A stretch of DNA of 50,077 nucleotides from Marinitoga sp. 38H-ov (lineage in GTDB: Bacteria; Thermotogota; Thermotogae; Petrotogales; Petrotogaceae): NCBI RefSeq assembly GCF_011057715.1, contig NZ_LNGH01000044.1, positions 1 to 50,077 on the forward strand. Reading direction: 5' to 3'. The notes beneath the pieces were generated by a model, which had not been told where the DNA came from, ran no database searches, and worked only from the letters and a program-made list of their open reading frames with translations. Position numbers and translations under genes: made by a program. Shown here piece by piece: positions 7,394 through 16,725 of the stretch. Position 1 is the first letter of the stretch. The number at the start of each line of letters is the position of its first letter.

Positions 7394-8443
7394 ATTTTTA
7401 AAAGATTATTAATCGGGAATTTAGAGATCAAGTATCCAATAGTTCAAGGTGGAATGGCTGTAGGTATTTCTTTAGATGGATTAGCTTCAGCGGTTGCTAA
7501 TGCTGGAGGCATCGGGGTTATAGGAACAGCTGGTATTGGTTTTTTTTCTGAATTAAAAAATTATAAAGAGGCTAGCATCGACGGTTTAAAAAAAATTATT
7601 CGAAAAGCTAAAGAAAAATCTAATGGTGTTATTGGTGTTAATATTATGGTAGCACTTACAAATTACGGAGATATGGTAAAAACCGCTATTGATGAAAACA
7701 TTGATATTATTTTTTCTGGTGCTGGTTTACCTTTGAATTTACCTTCTTTTTTAAATAATAAGAAAAAAACAAAATTAGTTCCAATTGTTTCCTCTTTAAA
7801 AGCAGCACAAATTATTGTAAAAAGATGGTTATCTAAATATAATTATCTTCCTGATGCATTTGTTCTTGAAGGACCTTTAGCTGGAGGACATTTAGGTTAT
7901 AAAGACAATGAATTATTTTTAGAAAAAAATAATTTAGAAAACAATATTCCCAAATTAAAAGATTTTCTAGATAATTTAGAACATAATTATGGGAAAAAAA
8001 TACCTCTTATTGCTGGTGGTGGTTTATATTCTAAAGATGATGTTGAGAGAATTTTATCTTTAGGAGCTGACGCGGTTCAAATTGGAACAAGATTTATTGC
8101 TACTGAAGAATGTGATGCTAATATAAAATTTAAAGAAGTAATAATAAATGCTAAAGATGAAGATATTGCTATAATAAAAAGTCCTGTTGGATTACCAGGA
8201 AGAGCAATAAGAAATGAATTTATTGAAGCCGTTGATAAAGGTGAGAAAAAACCATATGAATGTAAATATCATTGTATTAAGACATGTGATTTTAAAACAG
8301 CTCCATATTGTATTGCCAAGGCATTATATAATGCAGCAATAGGGAATATTAATGAAGGGTTTGTTTTTACTGGTAATGCAGTTTCAAAAATCAATGAAAT
8401 ACAGAAGGTTGAAGATATTATAAAAGAATTATTTGAAAGCTAA
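7394..8443 (+). CDS. fabK: Enoyl-ACP reductase II (FabK-type, FMN-dependent), probable ATT start
   Basis: FMN-dependent enoyl-acyl carrier protein reductase of the FabK/nitronate monooxygenase fold; it catalyses the last step of each fatty-acid elongation cycle. From the proposed start it has 349 residues. Conserved pieces are K-Y-P-I-V-Q-G-G-M-A near the N-terminus, G-V-I-G-V-N-I-M-V, the E-G-P-L-A-G-G-H-L-G phosphate region, P-L-I-A-G-G-G-L-Y and G-A-D-A-V-Q-I-G-T-R-F. The cysteine-rich stretch C-x3-C-x3-C-x7-C near the C-terminus is common in the family. An ATG at 7454 would delete the essential Q-G-G region, and the frame is closed by TGA at 7385. No ATG, GTG or TTG lies between, so ATT at 7394, six bases after GGTGA, is the likely start. 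acpP follows 12 bases later. Confidence 0.85.
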   Translation: MFKRLLIGNLEIKYPIVQGGMAVGISLDGLASAVANAGGIGVIGTAGIGFFSELKNYKEASIDGLKKIIRKAKEKSNGVIGVNIMVALTNYGDMVKTAIDENIDIIFSGAGLPLNLPSFLNNKKKTKLVPIVSSLKAAQIIVKRWLSKYNYLPDAFVLEGPLAGGHLGYKDNELFLEKNNLENNIPKLKDFLDNLEHNYGKKIPLIAGGGLYSKDDVERILSLGADAVQIGTRFIATEECDANIKFKEVIINAKDEDIAIIKSPVGLPGRAIRNEFIEAVDKGEKKPYECKYHCIKTCDFKTAPYCIAKALYNAAIGNINEGFVFTGNAVSKINEIQKVEDIIKELFES

Positions 8444-8455
8444 GGAGGAGATAAA

Positions 8456-8695
8456 ATGGATAAAAAAGAATTATTTGAAAAAGTAAGAGAAATTATGGCT
8501 GAAAGTTTAAGTATTGAAAAAGAGAAAATAACCGAGGAAGCAAATTTAACAGATGATTTAGAATTAGATTCATTAGAATTAGTAGATTTAACAATGGATT
8601 TTGAAAATGAATTAGGAATTTCTATTGATGATTCTGAATTAGAAAAAATAAAAACAGTTGGAGACATTGTAGAGCTTTTATCAAATAAAAACTAA
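8456..8695 (+). CDS. acpP: Acyl carrier protein
   Basis: A 79-residue, strongly acidic four-helix protein that carries fatty-acyl chains as thioesters during synthesis. The attachment motif is D-S-L-E-L-V-D-L, with Ser39 as the site for 4'-phosphopantetheine, added by holo-ACP synthase (acpS at 11429-11779 is the likely enzyme). The ATG follows AAGGAGGAGATAAA. It is co-transcribed with fabK, so the reductase and its carrier are made together. The operon ends at the hairpin 8716-8743. This is the only ACP in the window, and whether it is the main cellular ACP cannot be told. Confidence 0.95.
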   Translation: MDKKELFEKVREIMAESLSIEKEKITEEANLTDDLELDSLELVDLTMDFENELGISIDDSELEKIKTVGDIVELLSNKN

Positions 8696-8715
8696 CACCT
8701 ATTCCTCTTTTTGGA

Positions 8716-8743
8716 AATGGAAGAGCTTTATCGCTCTTCCATT
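8716..8743. terminator. Bidirectional terminator between acpP and ligA
   Basis: A perfect 11-bp stem AATGGAAGAGC/GCTCTTCCATT with a 6-base loop, in the gap between the convergent acpP (plus) and ligA (minus) genes. The flanks are A/T-rich on both sides, so it can serve both transcripts. Confidence 0.8.
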
Positions 8744-8758
8744 ATTTGTATAATTTAT

Positions 8759-10756
8759 TTAAAGTTTATATCTATCAAAAAACTCATCTTCTGTTAATAT
8801 CTGAATACCTAATTTTTTTGCTTTTTCAAGTTTACTTCCAGCGTTGTTCCCAACAACAAGAAGATTTAATTTTTTCGTTACCGAATCTTTGAATATACCA
8901 CCATTAATTTCTATTAGCTCTTTGAATTGACCTCTTGTCATTTTTTTCAGCTCACCTGTAACGCAAATTTGCATATCTTTAAATATTCCATCATTTTCTC
9001 TTGACTCATAATACAGCTTAACTCCATATTTTTTTAACTCATTAATAATATTTATTGCATATTCATTTCTAAAAAAGTCATAAATAGATTGCGCAATATC
9101 AGCTCCTATTCCGTCAATAGAAATTAATTCATCATACTCTGCTTTCATTAAATTATCTATATTATTGAATTTTTTAGCTAAATCTTTTGCTATTTTTTTA
9201 CCTACATTTGGTATTCCTAATGCATATAGCACTTTATCGAGACCACTTTGTTTGGAATCTTCTATCTGTTTTAATATTTTGCTAATCATTTTAGGACCAA
9301 TACCATGTCCCAAAGTAGCCAATTTAAAATGATCTAAATTATATAAATCGGAAATTTTTTCTATTAGATTAGCTTCCACTATTCTATCTATTAATTTCGG
9401 TCCTAAACCTTGGATATTCATCGCATCTCTAGAAACCCACACTTCCAAACTTCTTTTGAGTTTAGCCTTACAAAGAGGATTTAAACATCTTATAGCAACT
9501 TCTGAATGGTTTATTTTACCTACTTTTCCTCCACAAACAGGACATTCTTTAGGTTCTTCGATAATAACTTCATTACCGTTTCTTTTTTCAGTTAATACTG
9601 TAACTATTTGTGGAATTATTCCTCCAGCTTTCTCAATCTTTACATAATCATTTATTCTTATATCTCTTTCCTTAATATAATCAAAATTATGTAAACTTGC
9701 TCTTTGTACAGTAGATCCATCTAAAAACACTGGTTCAAAAATAGCAACAGGTGTAATAATACCTGTACTACCAACTTGAAAAATAACATCTTTTATTTTT
9801 GTAACAGCTTGTTCTGCTGGAAACTTAAAAGCAATAGCCCATCTTGGACTTCTAGATGTATTTCCTAATATTCTTTGATCTTCAAAATTATTAATTTTAA
9901 CAACTACACCATCTACATCATATTCCAATTTACCTTTATTATCTATCCAGTATTTCCAATAATCAATTATCTCTTCTACAGATGCAACTTTTTTTGTATG
10001 AGGATTAATTTTAAAACCCAATTCCTTTAAAAAACACAATGCTTCATACTGAGTTTTTAAATTATAATTTTCTGGAGATAATATGTAATATATAAAAGAA
10101 TCTAAATGCCTTTTGGAAACCTCTGTTGTATCCAACAATTTTATTGTTCCTGCAGTAGAATTTCTCGGATTCGCGAAAATAGGTAATCCCTCATCTTCCC
10201 TTATCTCATTAATTTTTAAAAATTCTTTTTTGGGCATAAAAATTTCTCCACGAACTTCTATATTTATATTTTTATTTAATTTTAAAGGTACACTCCTAAT
10301 AGTTTTTACATTATCAGTAACATCATCACCAGATATTCCATTACCTCTAGTAATTGCCTGAGTAAGCAAACCATCTTCATAACGCAAAGAAATCGATATT
10401 CCATCAATTTTCAATTCACATGTGTATTCAATATTATTTCTATTTAAAGATTTATTTATTTTATTTATAAATTCTATAATTTCTTCTTCATTATATGTAT
10501 TATCTAGACTTAACATAGGAGTTGTGTGTTGCACAGTTTTAAACTCATTTATAATTTTTCCTCCTACTCTATAACTAGGAGAATCTGGAGTTTTTAAACC
10601 AGGAAATTTTTCTTCTAATTTTATAAGTTTATTAAATAATTTATCATAATCACTATCAGATATTAACGGATTATTTAATACATAATAATAATAATTATAT
10701 TTTTCAATAACTTTTTTTAATTCAACGTATTCTTTTTTTATGTTTTCTGGTATCAT
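8759..10756 (-). CDS. ligA: NAD-dependent DNA ligase
   Basis: Seals nicks in DNA using NAD+, in replication and repair. At 665 residues it has the full bacterial domain order: domain Ia with the Y-Y motif, the adenylation domain with active-site Lys116 in KIDG, the OB fold, a four-Cys zinc finger (C-P-V-C ... C-L-N-P-L-C, around residues 402-428), tandem helix-hairpin-helix motifs (for example G-L-G-P-K-L-I-D and L-G-I-P-N-V-G-K), and a C-terminal BRCT domain starting near residue 585 with the sequence V-T-G-E-L. The ATG is behind GGAGG. It is the last gene of the long minus-strand housekeeping run. Confidence 0.98.
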   Translation of the reverse strand: MIPENIKKEYVELKKVIEKYNYYYYVLNNPLISDSDYDKLFNKLIKLEEKFPGLKTPDSPSYRVGGKIINEFKTVQHTTPMLSLDNTYNEEEIIEFINKINKSLNRNNIEYTCELKIDGISISLRYEDGLLTQAITRGNGISGDDVTDNVKTIRSVPLKLNKNINIEVRGEIFMPKKEFLKINEIREDEGLPIFANPRNSTAGTIKLLDTTEVSKRHLDSFIYYILSPENYNLKTQYEALCFLKELGFKINPHTKKVASVEEIIDYWKYWIDNKGKLEYDVDGVVVKINNFEDQRILGNTSRSPRWAIAFKFPAEQAVTKIKDVIFQVGSTGIITPVAIFEPVFLDGSTVQRASLHNFDYIKERDIRINDYVKIEKAGGIIPQIVTVLTEKRNGNEVIIEEPKECPVCGGKVGKINHSEVAIRCLNPLCKAKLKRSLEVWVSRDAMNIQGLGPKLIDRIVEANLIEKISDLYNLDHFKLATLGHGIGPKMISKILKQIEDSKQSGLDKVLYALGIPNVGKKIAKDLAKKFNNIDNLMKAEYDELISIDGIGADIAQSIYDFFRNEYAINIINELKKYGVKLYYESRENDGIFKDMQICVTGELKKMTRGQFKELIEINGGIFKDSVTKKLNLLVVGNNAGSKLEKAKKLGIQILTEDEFFDRYKL

Positions 10757-10768
10757 AATATTCCTCCA

Positions 10769-11416
10769 TTAATTATCTTCAATTAAATTTATATTTTCTA
10801 TATTATCTATATATAAAAGTTTTTTTTCTAATTCGGAGATATATCTGTTTGAAATATTTTTAAATGTAAAATATAATATTCCTTCATCTTTTTGAGAAAA
10901 ATCAATATTCTTTAAAATCAAACTTTCATTATTTTCTATAACAGAAATAATTTTATCAATGTTATTTTTACCCTTCAATACAATCTCTAATGTAATTTCA
11001 TCATTTAAATGTTTAGAAAATTTATTAACATATAAAATTATTAATGTAGCTACCAAAGAAATAAAACCTATGTAATATTCACCTGCACCAAATGTCATTC
11101 CAATAGATGCTGATACCCATAATGTTGCAGCAGTTGTAAGCCCCTTTACTTTATTACCATTTTTCAGTATTGTTCCAGCACCTAAAAATCCAATCCCAGA
11201 AACAATTTGTGCAGCAATTCTTCCTGGATCTCCTATTTTATTTACAGGATCATAAAATGATATTATAGATATTATAGTAAGTATACATGCTCCCAAAGAT
11301 AATAATGCATGTGTTCTTATACCTGCAGGTCTATTTATTTTTTCTCTATTATACCCAATTACAGCCCCAGATAATGAAGAAAAAAATATTTTTAATATTA
11401 TTTCATTAAAAGGCAA
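10769..11416 (-). CDS. MgtC/SapB family inner-membrane protein
   Basis: An integral membrane protein of the MgtC/SapB family, about 215 residues. The N-terminal 130 residues hold about four to five membrane segments and the family signature G-A-V-I-G-Y-N-R-E-x(4)-P-A-G-I-R-T-H and G-A-G-T-I-L-K. The C-terminal 80 residues look like a soluble ACT-like domain. Family members are linked to growth at low magnesium and to control of ATP synthase or polyamine transport, but the role here is unknown. The ATG at 11425 directly abuts its AGGAG site with no spacer, so the TTG at 11416, nine bases away, is the more likely start. It sits between acpS and ligA with short gaps. Confidence 0.9.
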   Translation of the reverse strand: MPFNEIILKIFFSSLSGAVIGYNREKINRPAGIRTHALLSLGACILTIISIISFYDPVNKIGDPGRIAAQIVSGIGFLGAGTILKNGNKVKGLTTAATLWVSASIGMTFGAGEYYIGFISLVATLIILYVNKFSKHLNDEITLEIVLKGKNNIDKIISVIENNESLILKNIDFSQKDEGILYFTFKNISNRYISELEKKLLYIDNIENINLIEDN

Positions 11417-11428
11417 AAGAATCATCTC

Positions 11429-11779
11429 CTAATCTTCTAAAACAACTATTGATACAGCATAGTTTTTCTCATGTGAAATAGATATATGAATATTAAAATT
11501 AAAGAATTTTTCTTTCAAATAATTTAGCGAACTATCATCTAAATAAGGGCGTCCATTTTCATCATTTAATATAGAAATTTTTTTATATGGAATAAAAGTT
11601 CCAAAAGCTTTAATAATAGATTCTTTTAGAGAAAATCTTCCAGCAATAAATTCTTTTTTTCTTTTTTCACTAGAAAATTTTTCTAATAAAACTATTTCTT
11701 TTTCACTTAAAATTTTTCTTTCAATACCAAATTCTATTCTTTCAATTTCTATGATATCTACACCAATACCTTTTATCAT
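11429..11779 (-). CDS. acpS: Holo-[acyl-carrier-protein] synthase
   Basis: Transfers 4'-phosphopantetheine from coenzyme A to the serine of apo-ACP, switching on acyl carrier proteins such as the one at 8456-8695. It has 116 residues, the normal AcpS length. Motif I is G-V-D-I-I-E-I-E-R-I, with the Mg-binding Asp8. Motif II is F-S-L-K-E-S-I-I-K-A-F-G. The C-terminal part has H-I-S-I-S-H-E. The ATG overlaps the stop of the FtsA-like gene as ATGA, so the two are translationally coupled. Confidence 0.96.
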   Translation of the reverse strand: MIKGIGVDIIEIERIEFGIERKILSEKEIVLLEKFSSEKRKKEFIAGRFSLKESIIKAFGTFIPYKKISILNDENGRPYLDDSSLNYLKEKFFNFNIHISISHEKNYAVSIVVLED

Positions 11780-13842
11780 TCAAATATCATCCTTATATCA
11801 TCACCATTTTGAATTTTTTCGTTAAAACTAAATATTTCTCTTCCATTTAAATAAATTTTATATTTTGTAAACTTAGAAATATCAAAATCAATATGTAATA
11901 ATATATCTAATAATTTTTTTTCTTTTTCATGTTTTTCTACTTTTATTTGCATACCATCATATACATAACTATTAATATCTATATTGTTATTATTTTTATC
12001 CTTAATAATTATTTCTTCTGTTGGAAGTTCTATTCTATTACCGTTAAGAGTTATAGATATATATTTATCTGCTTTAATATCAATAAATTCACTTATTTTA
12101 GGAATATTTATCTTTTTTGAATTTAAAATATCACCATCATAGATTTCATCATTTTCATGTAATATTTGATCTTTTCTCAAAAGAATTTGACCACTTGGAA
12201 TCTCATATGAATTATTATTTATAGAAAATCTAATTAATGATGAGTTTAAATTTAACGATTTTACGGTGGGGTTTTTCAACTTGATTTTATCTCCATCATT
12301 TAATTCACTATCAATTGAAACCTCGATTCCATTTTTTATAATATTTGGATATACTGTAAATTCTTTTTTATCTATATATATTTTGTATGGTAAAATTATA
12401 TCCTTTAAATATATCTTCTTAAATTCACCATTTTTCGGTTTACCTACTTCTATTATATCACCTGGTTTTATTGGAGAATTTAATGTTGCAGCATGTCCAT
12501 TAATTTTTATCGGAGCCTCTCTTCCTTTTTCACCTGGAATAAATTTTAATTCACCATTTATTTCATATGATATTGCAGGAGCTGGTTTCCCTACTAAATC
12601 ATTAATAGTAAATCCCGCCTGTAACAATGCTTGTATAACTGATATATTACCTCCAACAAGCATCATATTAATAGGTTTGTTATTAACCATAACTTTTGCA
12701 AATACATTACCCTCATTTTTATGGGCTACATAAGCAATCCCCACAGGAGTAACAAATTCACTACCTTCCATAGTTTCTTCTTCAAATCTAACATAATCAA
12801 TATTTTTTATATCTTTTAATGTAATTCTATTTCTAGACAAGTTCAATTTTATTGCTAATTTATCGATAAAACCTGGTGCTTTTGCACCTCCGCCTACTAC
12901 CATAACTGCTATTGGAGATTTTCCATTTAATTCTAATATTTTCTCTGCTATCCTTGATGTAATTTCTTCAATAATAGGATCAATTATTTTTATAATATCT
13001 GCTTTATCGATTTCATGTTCAAAATCTAATATGTCTTTATATTTAATTATATTATTATCATTATCATTTAAAGATCTTTTAATTTTTTCTGCAATTTTAA
13101 AGTCTACAAGTAATTCTTTAGAAATAGCTTCTGAAATTTCATCACCAGCCATTGGTACCATACCATATCCTATTATTGTACCATCTTTTGAAATTGCAAT
13201 ATCACTTGTTCCTGCACCGACATCAATCATGGCAATATTTAATGTTCTTAAATCTTCAGGAACTATTAAATTCATTGCAGCAATAGGCTCAAGTGTAATA
13301 TGAACAGGTTCTAAATTGTTTAATTCTAAAACCGCAAGCATTGCATCTACAACATTTTTAGGAAGAAAAGCAGCTATAACCTTTACCTTAGCAGCATTAC
13401 CCTTTTGACCTTCCAATTTTTTTATCCATTCACCATCTAATTCATAATATAATACAGAATACCCAACACAATAAAAATTTTTTTCTATTTCTAAATTTTC
13501 AACAGCTTTTTTAACCGCTTCTAATTCCAAAGATTTAACTAAGTTAATATCTATATATTTATACTTGCTAATATCTTGTTCATACTCACCAACAGTTGTA
13601 ACTAAAAAACGCCCAGCTAAAGCAACTGCAACGTTTTTTATATCATTATTCTTTTCTTTAAGTTTAGAAATTACTTTTTCAACCCCTTTTGAAACTTTTG
13701 TAACATCATGAATTTGACCATCAAGCATTGCTCTATTCTCATGCTCTTTTACAGCAAAATCTTTAATAATTATTTCAGAATCTTCATTCATTTCAGAAAT
13801 AACACCAACAATAAATCTCGTTCCTATGTCTAATGCGAACAT
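11776..13842 (-). CDS. FtsA/PilM-like actin-fold ATPase with long C-terminal extension
   Basis: A 688-residue protein. Residues 1 to about 380 have the FtsA/PilM/MreB-type ATPase fold: phosphate-1 loop A-L-D-I-G-T-R-F at the start, an SHS2-like insert near 60-190, phosphate-2 loop I-D-V-G-A-G-T-S-D-I-A near 206-216, and adenosine motif V-M-V-V-G-G-G-A-K-A-P-G near 315. The remaining 300 or so residues are beta-rich, with repeated glycine turns and no membrane segment. The usual FtsA membrane-targeting helix at the C-terminus is not evident. Annotated relatives are called 'cell division protein FtsA', but a role in division is not shown here because no ftsZ is adjacent. It starts with ATG behind GGAGGTG, two bases after mutS2. 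Confidence 0.75.
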   Translation of the reverse strand: MFALDIGTRFIVGVISEMNEDSEIIIKDFAVKEHENRAMLDGQIHDVTKVSKGVEKVISKLKEKNNDIKNVAVALAGRFLVTTVGEYEQDISKYKYIDINLVKSLELEAVKKAVENLEIEKNFYCVGYSVLYYELDGEWIKKLEGQKGNAAKVKVIAAFLPKNVVDAMLAVLELNNLEPVHITLEPIAAMNLIVPEDLRTLNIAMIDVGAGTSDIAISKDGTIIGYGMVPMAGDEISEAISKELLVDFKIAEKIKRSLNDNDNNIIKYKDILDFEHEIDKADIIKIIDPIIEEITSRIAEKILELNGKSPIAVMVVGGGAKAPGFIDKLAIKLNLSRNRITLKDIKNIDYVRFEEETMEGSEFVTPVGIAYVAHKNEGNVFAKVMVNNKPINMMLVGGNISVIQALLQAGFTINDLVGKPAPAISYEINGELKFIPGEKGREAPIKINGHAATLNSPIKPGDIIEVGKPKNGEFKKIYLKDIILPYKIYIDKKEFTVYPNIIKNGIEVSIDSELNDGDKIKLKNPTVKSLNLNSSLIRFSINNNSYEIPSGQILLRKDQILHENDEIYDGDILNSKKINIPKISEFIDIKADKYISITLNGNRIELPTEEIIIKDKNNNNIDINSYVYDGMQIKVEKHEKEKKLLDILLHIDFDISKFTKYKIYLNGREIFSFNEKIQNGDDIRMIFE

Positions 13843-13844
13843 AA

Positions 13845-16157
13845 TTACACCTCCACAAAGGTAACACCTGTTCCCCCTTCGTTATCATTTCCCAATCTAA
13901 AAGATTTTATCTTTTTGTTGTTTCTTAAATAATTCCATATACCTAAAGCCAATTTTCCTGTCCCTTTACCATGAATTATGTATCCCCCATCTAAATTTGA
14001 AGCTATTAAATCTGAAATAAACATTTCAACTTCTGGTATAGCTTCTTCTACGGTCATACCTCTAATATCTATTTCATTTTTTATTTTTTTTACAATAGGA
14101 ATATTATATTTTTTTATGTTCTTATCTTCTTTTATTTTCTTTTCAATTTTAATATCATTAATAGACACCTCAAGTTCAAAAGGTTTATCTAAAAATTTTA
14201 CAAAAATTTTATCTCCATTTACTTTTATTATTTTCGCTTTCTCACCTGAAATAGATACAATATCTCCTGGTCTAATATTTTTATTTTCTTCTACTTTTTT
14301 CTGAACTTTAAATTTTTTAAGTTCATTTTTTTTACTTTCAACCTTTTTATTCAATTCTCTTATTTTACTAATATCTTTTTCAGTTTTTAAGATATTTATA
14401 TAAGTATCAATTTCATTTTTCAAATCCCTTAAATAATCATTATATTTTTTTATTTCTTTATCTATTTTTTCAATTTCTTTTTTCTTTAAAATTTTTAGCT
14501 TTTCTTCTAAATCTTGTTTTAAGGAAATTACTTCTTTATGTTTTCTTTCATGTTCTTTTTTTTCTTTTTCAAGTTCTTCGTATATTTGGGTCAAATTTTC
14601 TAATATTTTCTCGTCATATACTTGTTCTTTACTCAAAAAATTATTAGCTTTTAATAATATATCCTTTGGTAATCCTAATTTTTCTGCTATATCCAAAGCA
14701 TGAGATGCACCTGGAACTCCCACTAATAATTTATATGTTGGGGAAAGGGTTTCTTTATCAAATCCCATAGATGCTGAGACTAAAAAATCATTTTCTATAG
14801 AAAAAGTTTTTACTGCAGATAGATGAGAGGTAATGAAAAATATTGATTTTACTTCAATTAGTTTTTGTATAATAGCTATTGCAAGAGCAGACCCTTCAAT
14901 TGGATCTGTTCCAGTTCCTAACTCATCTATTAAAACCAAAGTTTTATCATCAATATTATCAAGAATAAATTTTAAATTTTTTAAATGTGATGAAAAAGTA
15001 CTCAAAGTTTGTTCAATACTTTGTTCATCTCCAATATCAGTAAAAATCTTTTCAAAAAAAGGTATTTTTGCATTAAAAGATGGTATAGGTAAAACAGCAT
15101 GAGAAAATAAGACACTTATACCAACAGATTTTAATACAACTGTTTTTCCACCTGTATTTGGTCCTGTAATTATCATTCCAAATTTATTATCAGGTAATTT
15201 TACATTTACAGGTATAACTTTTTCTTTTTCTATTAAAGGATGTCTAACTCCATCTAATAATAATACTTTTTCAAATTTGGAGGGTTTTGAAAATATATAA
15301 TTATTTTCTTTAGCATACCTTATTTTTGCATTTAAACCATCAATATACTCAATTATTTTTATACTTTTTTTTATGTTATACAAATTTTTAGATATTTCCA
15401 AAAAAATTTTTCCTAAAATTCTAGCAATTTCAGCTTTTTCAGAAGCTATTAAATCATTTAGTTCAGAATTCAACTTGCCAATTTCATATGGTTCAATATA
15501 AACAGAAACACCTGTATCAGAATATGCAATAATTATACCATTTATTTTATTTTTATGCTCAGCTCTTACAACAATACAATATCTATTATTTTTCAAAGTA
15601 GGTTGATCTAAAGAAACATATTTATGATATTTTGATATTATTCTTTTTAATGAAGTATATAATGCTTTTTTGGTGTTTTCAATTTTTCTTCTTATTTGTC
15701 TTAAATTATCACTTGCAGAATCTTTTACTTCGCCATCTTTATCAATAGATTTATCAATCAATCTTATTAAATCTATAGTATTAGGAATAGAATAAAATAT
15801 TTTTTCAATATATGAAAATTCTTTTAAGTTATTCCTATTTTCATTAATCAAATTAATAGCTTGAGATAAAAAATCAGAAATTCTCCTATATTCTATAGGA
15901 GATAAATAATTTTTATTCTCAAGTTTTTCAATTTCTAAATAAATATTTGGAATACCCCTTAAATCTATATCTCCATATTTTGTAGAAAAATTATTATAAT
16001 CTATTAATATATTATATTCCTCTTCTAACTTATCAAAATTAGTAATATATTCAAAATTATTTCTTATATATTGTTTCCCATATATTGACATTGAATAATT
16101 AGCTATTTTATCCAAAATTTTATCTATTTCTAAATCTTTATATGTTTTTTGATTCAT
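13845..16157 (-). CDS. mutS2: MutS2 family ATPase/endonuclease with Smr domain
   Basis: A 770-residue MutS paralogue lacking the N-terminal mismatch-recognition domain. In studied bacteria MutS2 acts on branched recombination intermediates or on collided ribosomes rather than on mismatches. Visible parts are the ATPase core with Walker A G-P-N-T-G-G-K-T and Walker B L-V-L-I-D-E-L-G-T-G-T-D, a long charged coiled coil (about residues 515-625), a KOW-like basic segment, and the C-terminal Smr nuclease domain starting at E-I-D-I-R-G-M-T, with H-G-K-G-T-G-K-L. The ribosome binding site GAGGTG is 12 bases from the ATG, a little far. The true mutS lies about 5 kb upstream in the same run of genes. 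Confidence 0.96.
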   Translation of the reverse strand: MNQKTYKDLEIDKILDKIANYSMSIYGKQYIRNNFEYITNFDKLEEEYNILIDYNNFSTKYGDIDLRGIPNIYLEIEKLENKNYLSPIEYRRISDFLSQAINLINENRNNLKEFSYIEKIFYSIPNTIDLIRLIDKSIDKDGEVKDSASDNLRQIRRKIENTKKALYTSLKRIISKYHKYVSLDQPTLKNNRYCIVVRAEHKNKINGIIIAYSDTGVSVYIEPYEIGKLNSELNDLIASEKAEIARILGKIFLEISKNLYNIKKSIKIIEYIDGLNAKIRYAKENNYIFSKPSKFEKVLLLDGVRHPLIEKEKVIPVNVKLPDNKFGMIITGPNTGGKTVVLKSVGISVLFSHAVLPIPSFNAKIPFFEKIFTDIGDEQSIEQTLSTFSSHLKNLKFILDNIDDKTLVLIDELGTGTDPIEGSALAIAIIQKLIEVKSIFFITSHLSAVKTFSIENDFLVSASMGFDKETLSPTYKLLVGVPGASHALDIAEKLGLPKDILLKANNFLSKEQVYDEKILENLTQIYEELEKEKKEHERKHKEVISLKQDLEEKLKILKKKEIEKIDKEIKKYNDYLRDLKNEIDTYINILKTEKDISKIRELNKKVESKKNELKKFKVQKKVEENKNIRPGDIVSISGEKAKIIKVNGDKIFVKFLDKPFELEVSINDIKIEKKIKEDKNIKKYNIPIVKKIKNEIDIRGMTVEEAIPEVEMFISDLIASNLDGGYIIHGKGTGKLALGIWNYLRNNKKIKSFRLGNDNEGGTGVTFVEV

Positions 16158-16160
16158 TAA

Positions 16161-16712
16161 TTAAAAAAGCACCTCCACCCCTAATGAAACAGGAATATAA
16201 TTTACAGTAACCATATTATTATTTGTAGTAAAGTATCGTGATTCATATCCTATAAATCCAAATGTATTTAAAGAAGATATTTTATATGATATTCCCAAAT
16301 TTATATTTATTGTCGTAGAAAGATTATTAAATTGATCCTCAGTATGTATTCCTCCTAAAGCCATTACATTAAACTTTGTATTAAAAAGAAAATCTGTGTT
16401 ATATAATGTAATTATACCTAATTCATATCCAGCACTTTCTATATCAGCATTTAAATTAATCATATCAGTATTATTTAAATTATTATATATAGTATAACCA
16501 AAATATGGACCAAATAACATCTCAGGAGAGTCTTCTGCAGGATACATTATTGCAACTTTTAAAGAATAATAATCTGATTTAAAATTTTCATCCCAATTTA
16601 AATCTAATGAAGTTGAATTTGATGTAACACCATATGTTCCAAAAGTCATTAAATTAAATGAATATCCATATACTATTATAAGGATAAAAGAAAAGATTAA
16701 AAATTTTTTCAT
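16161..16712 (-). CDS. Exported protein of unknown function, possible outer-membrane beta-barrel
   Basis: 183 residues with a clear signal peptide (residues 1-18: K-K-F-L-I-F-S-F-I-L-I-I-V then G-Y-S). The mature part has alternating hydrophobic and polar residues, many Asn, Thr, Gly and aromatic residues, and ends in L-G-V-E-V-L-F. A terminal aromatic after a beta strand is typical of outer-membrane barrels. I do not recognise the family. The ATG follows AGGGGAG, with mutS2 four bases downstream. It might be a small porin-like protein of the toga, but that is only a guess from amino-acid pattern. Confidence 0.7.
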   Translation of the reverse strand: MKKFLIFSFILIIVYGYSFNLMTFGTYGVTSNSTSLDLNWDENFKSDYYSLKVAIMYPAEDSPEMLFGPYFGYTIYNNLNNTDMINLNADIESAGYELGIITLYNTDFLFNTKFNVMALGGIHTEDQFNNLSTTININLGISYKISSLNTFGFIGYESRYFTTNNNMVTVNYIPVSLGVEVLF

Positions 16713-16725
16713 AATTTCTCCCCTT

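Noticed and set aside
12266..13303. Hydrophobic plus-strand open frames opposite the FtsA-like gene
   Set aside because: The hydrophobicity comes from reading antisense to charged codons; the opposite strand holds the conserved ATPase motifs.
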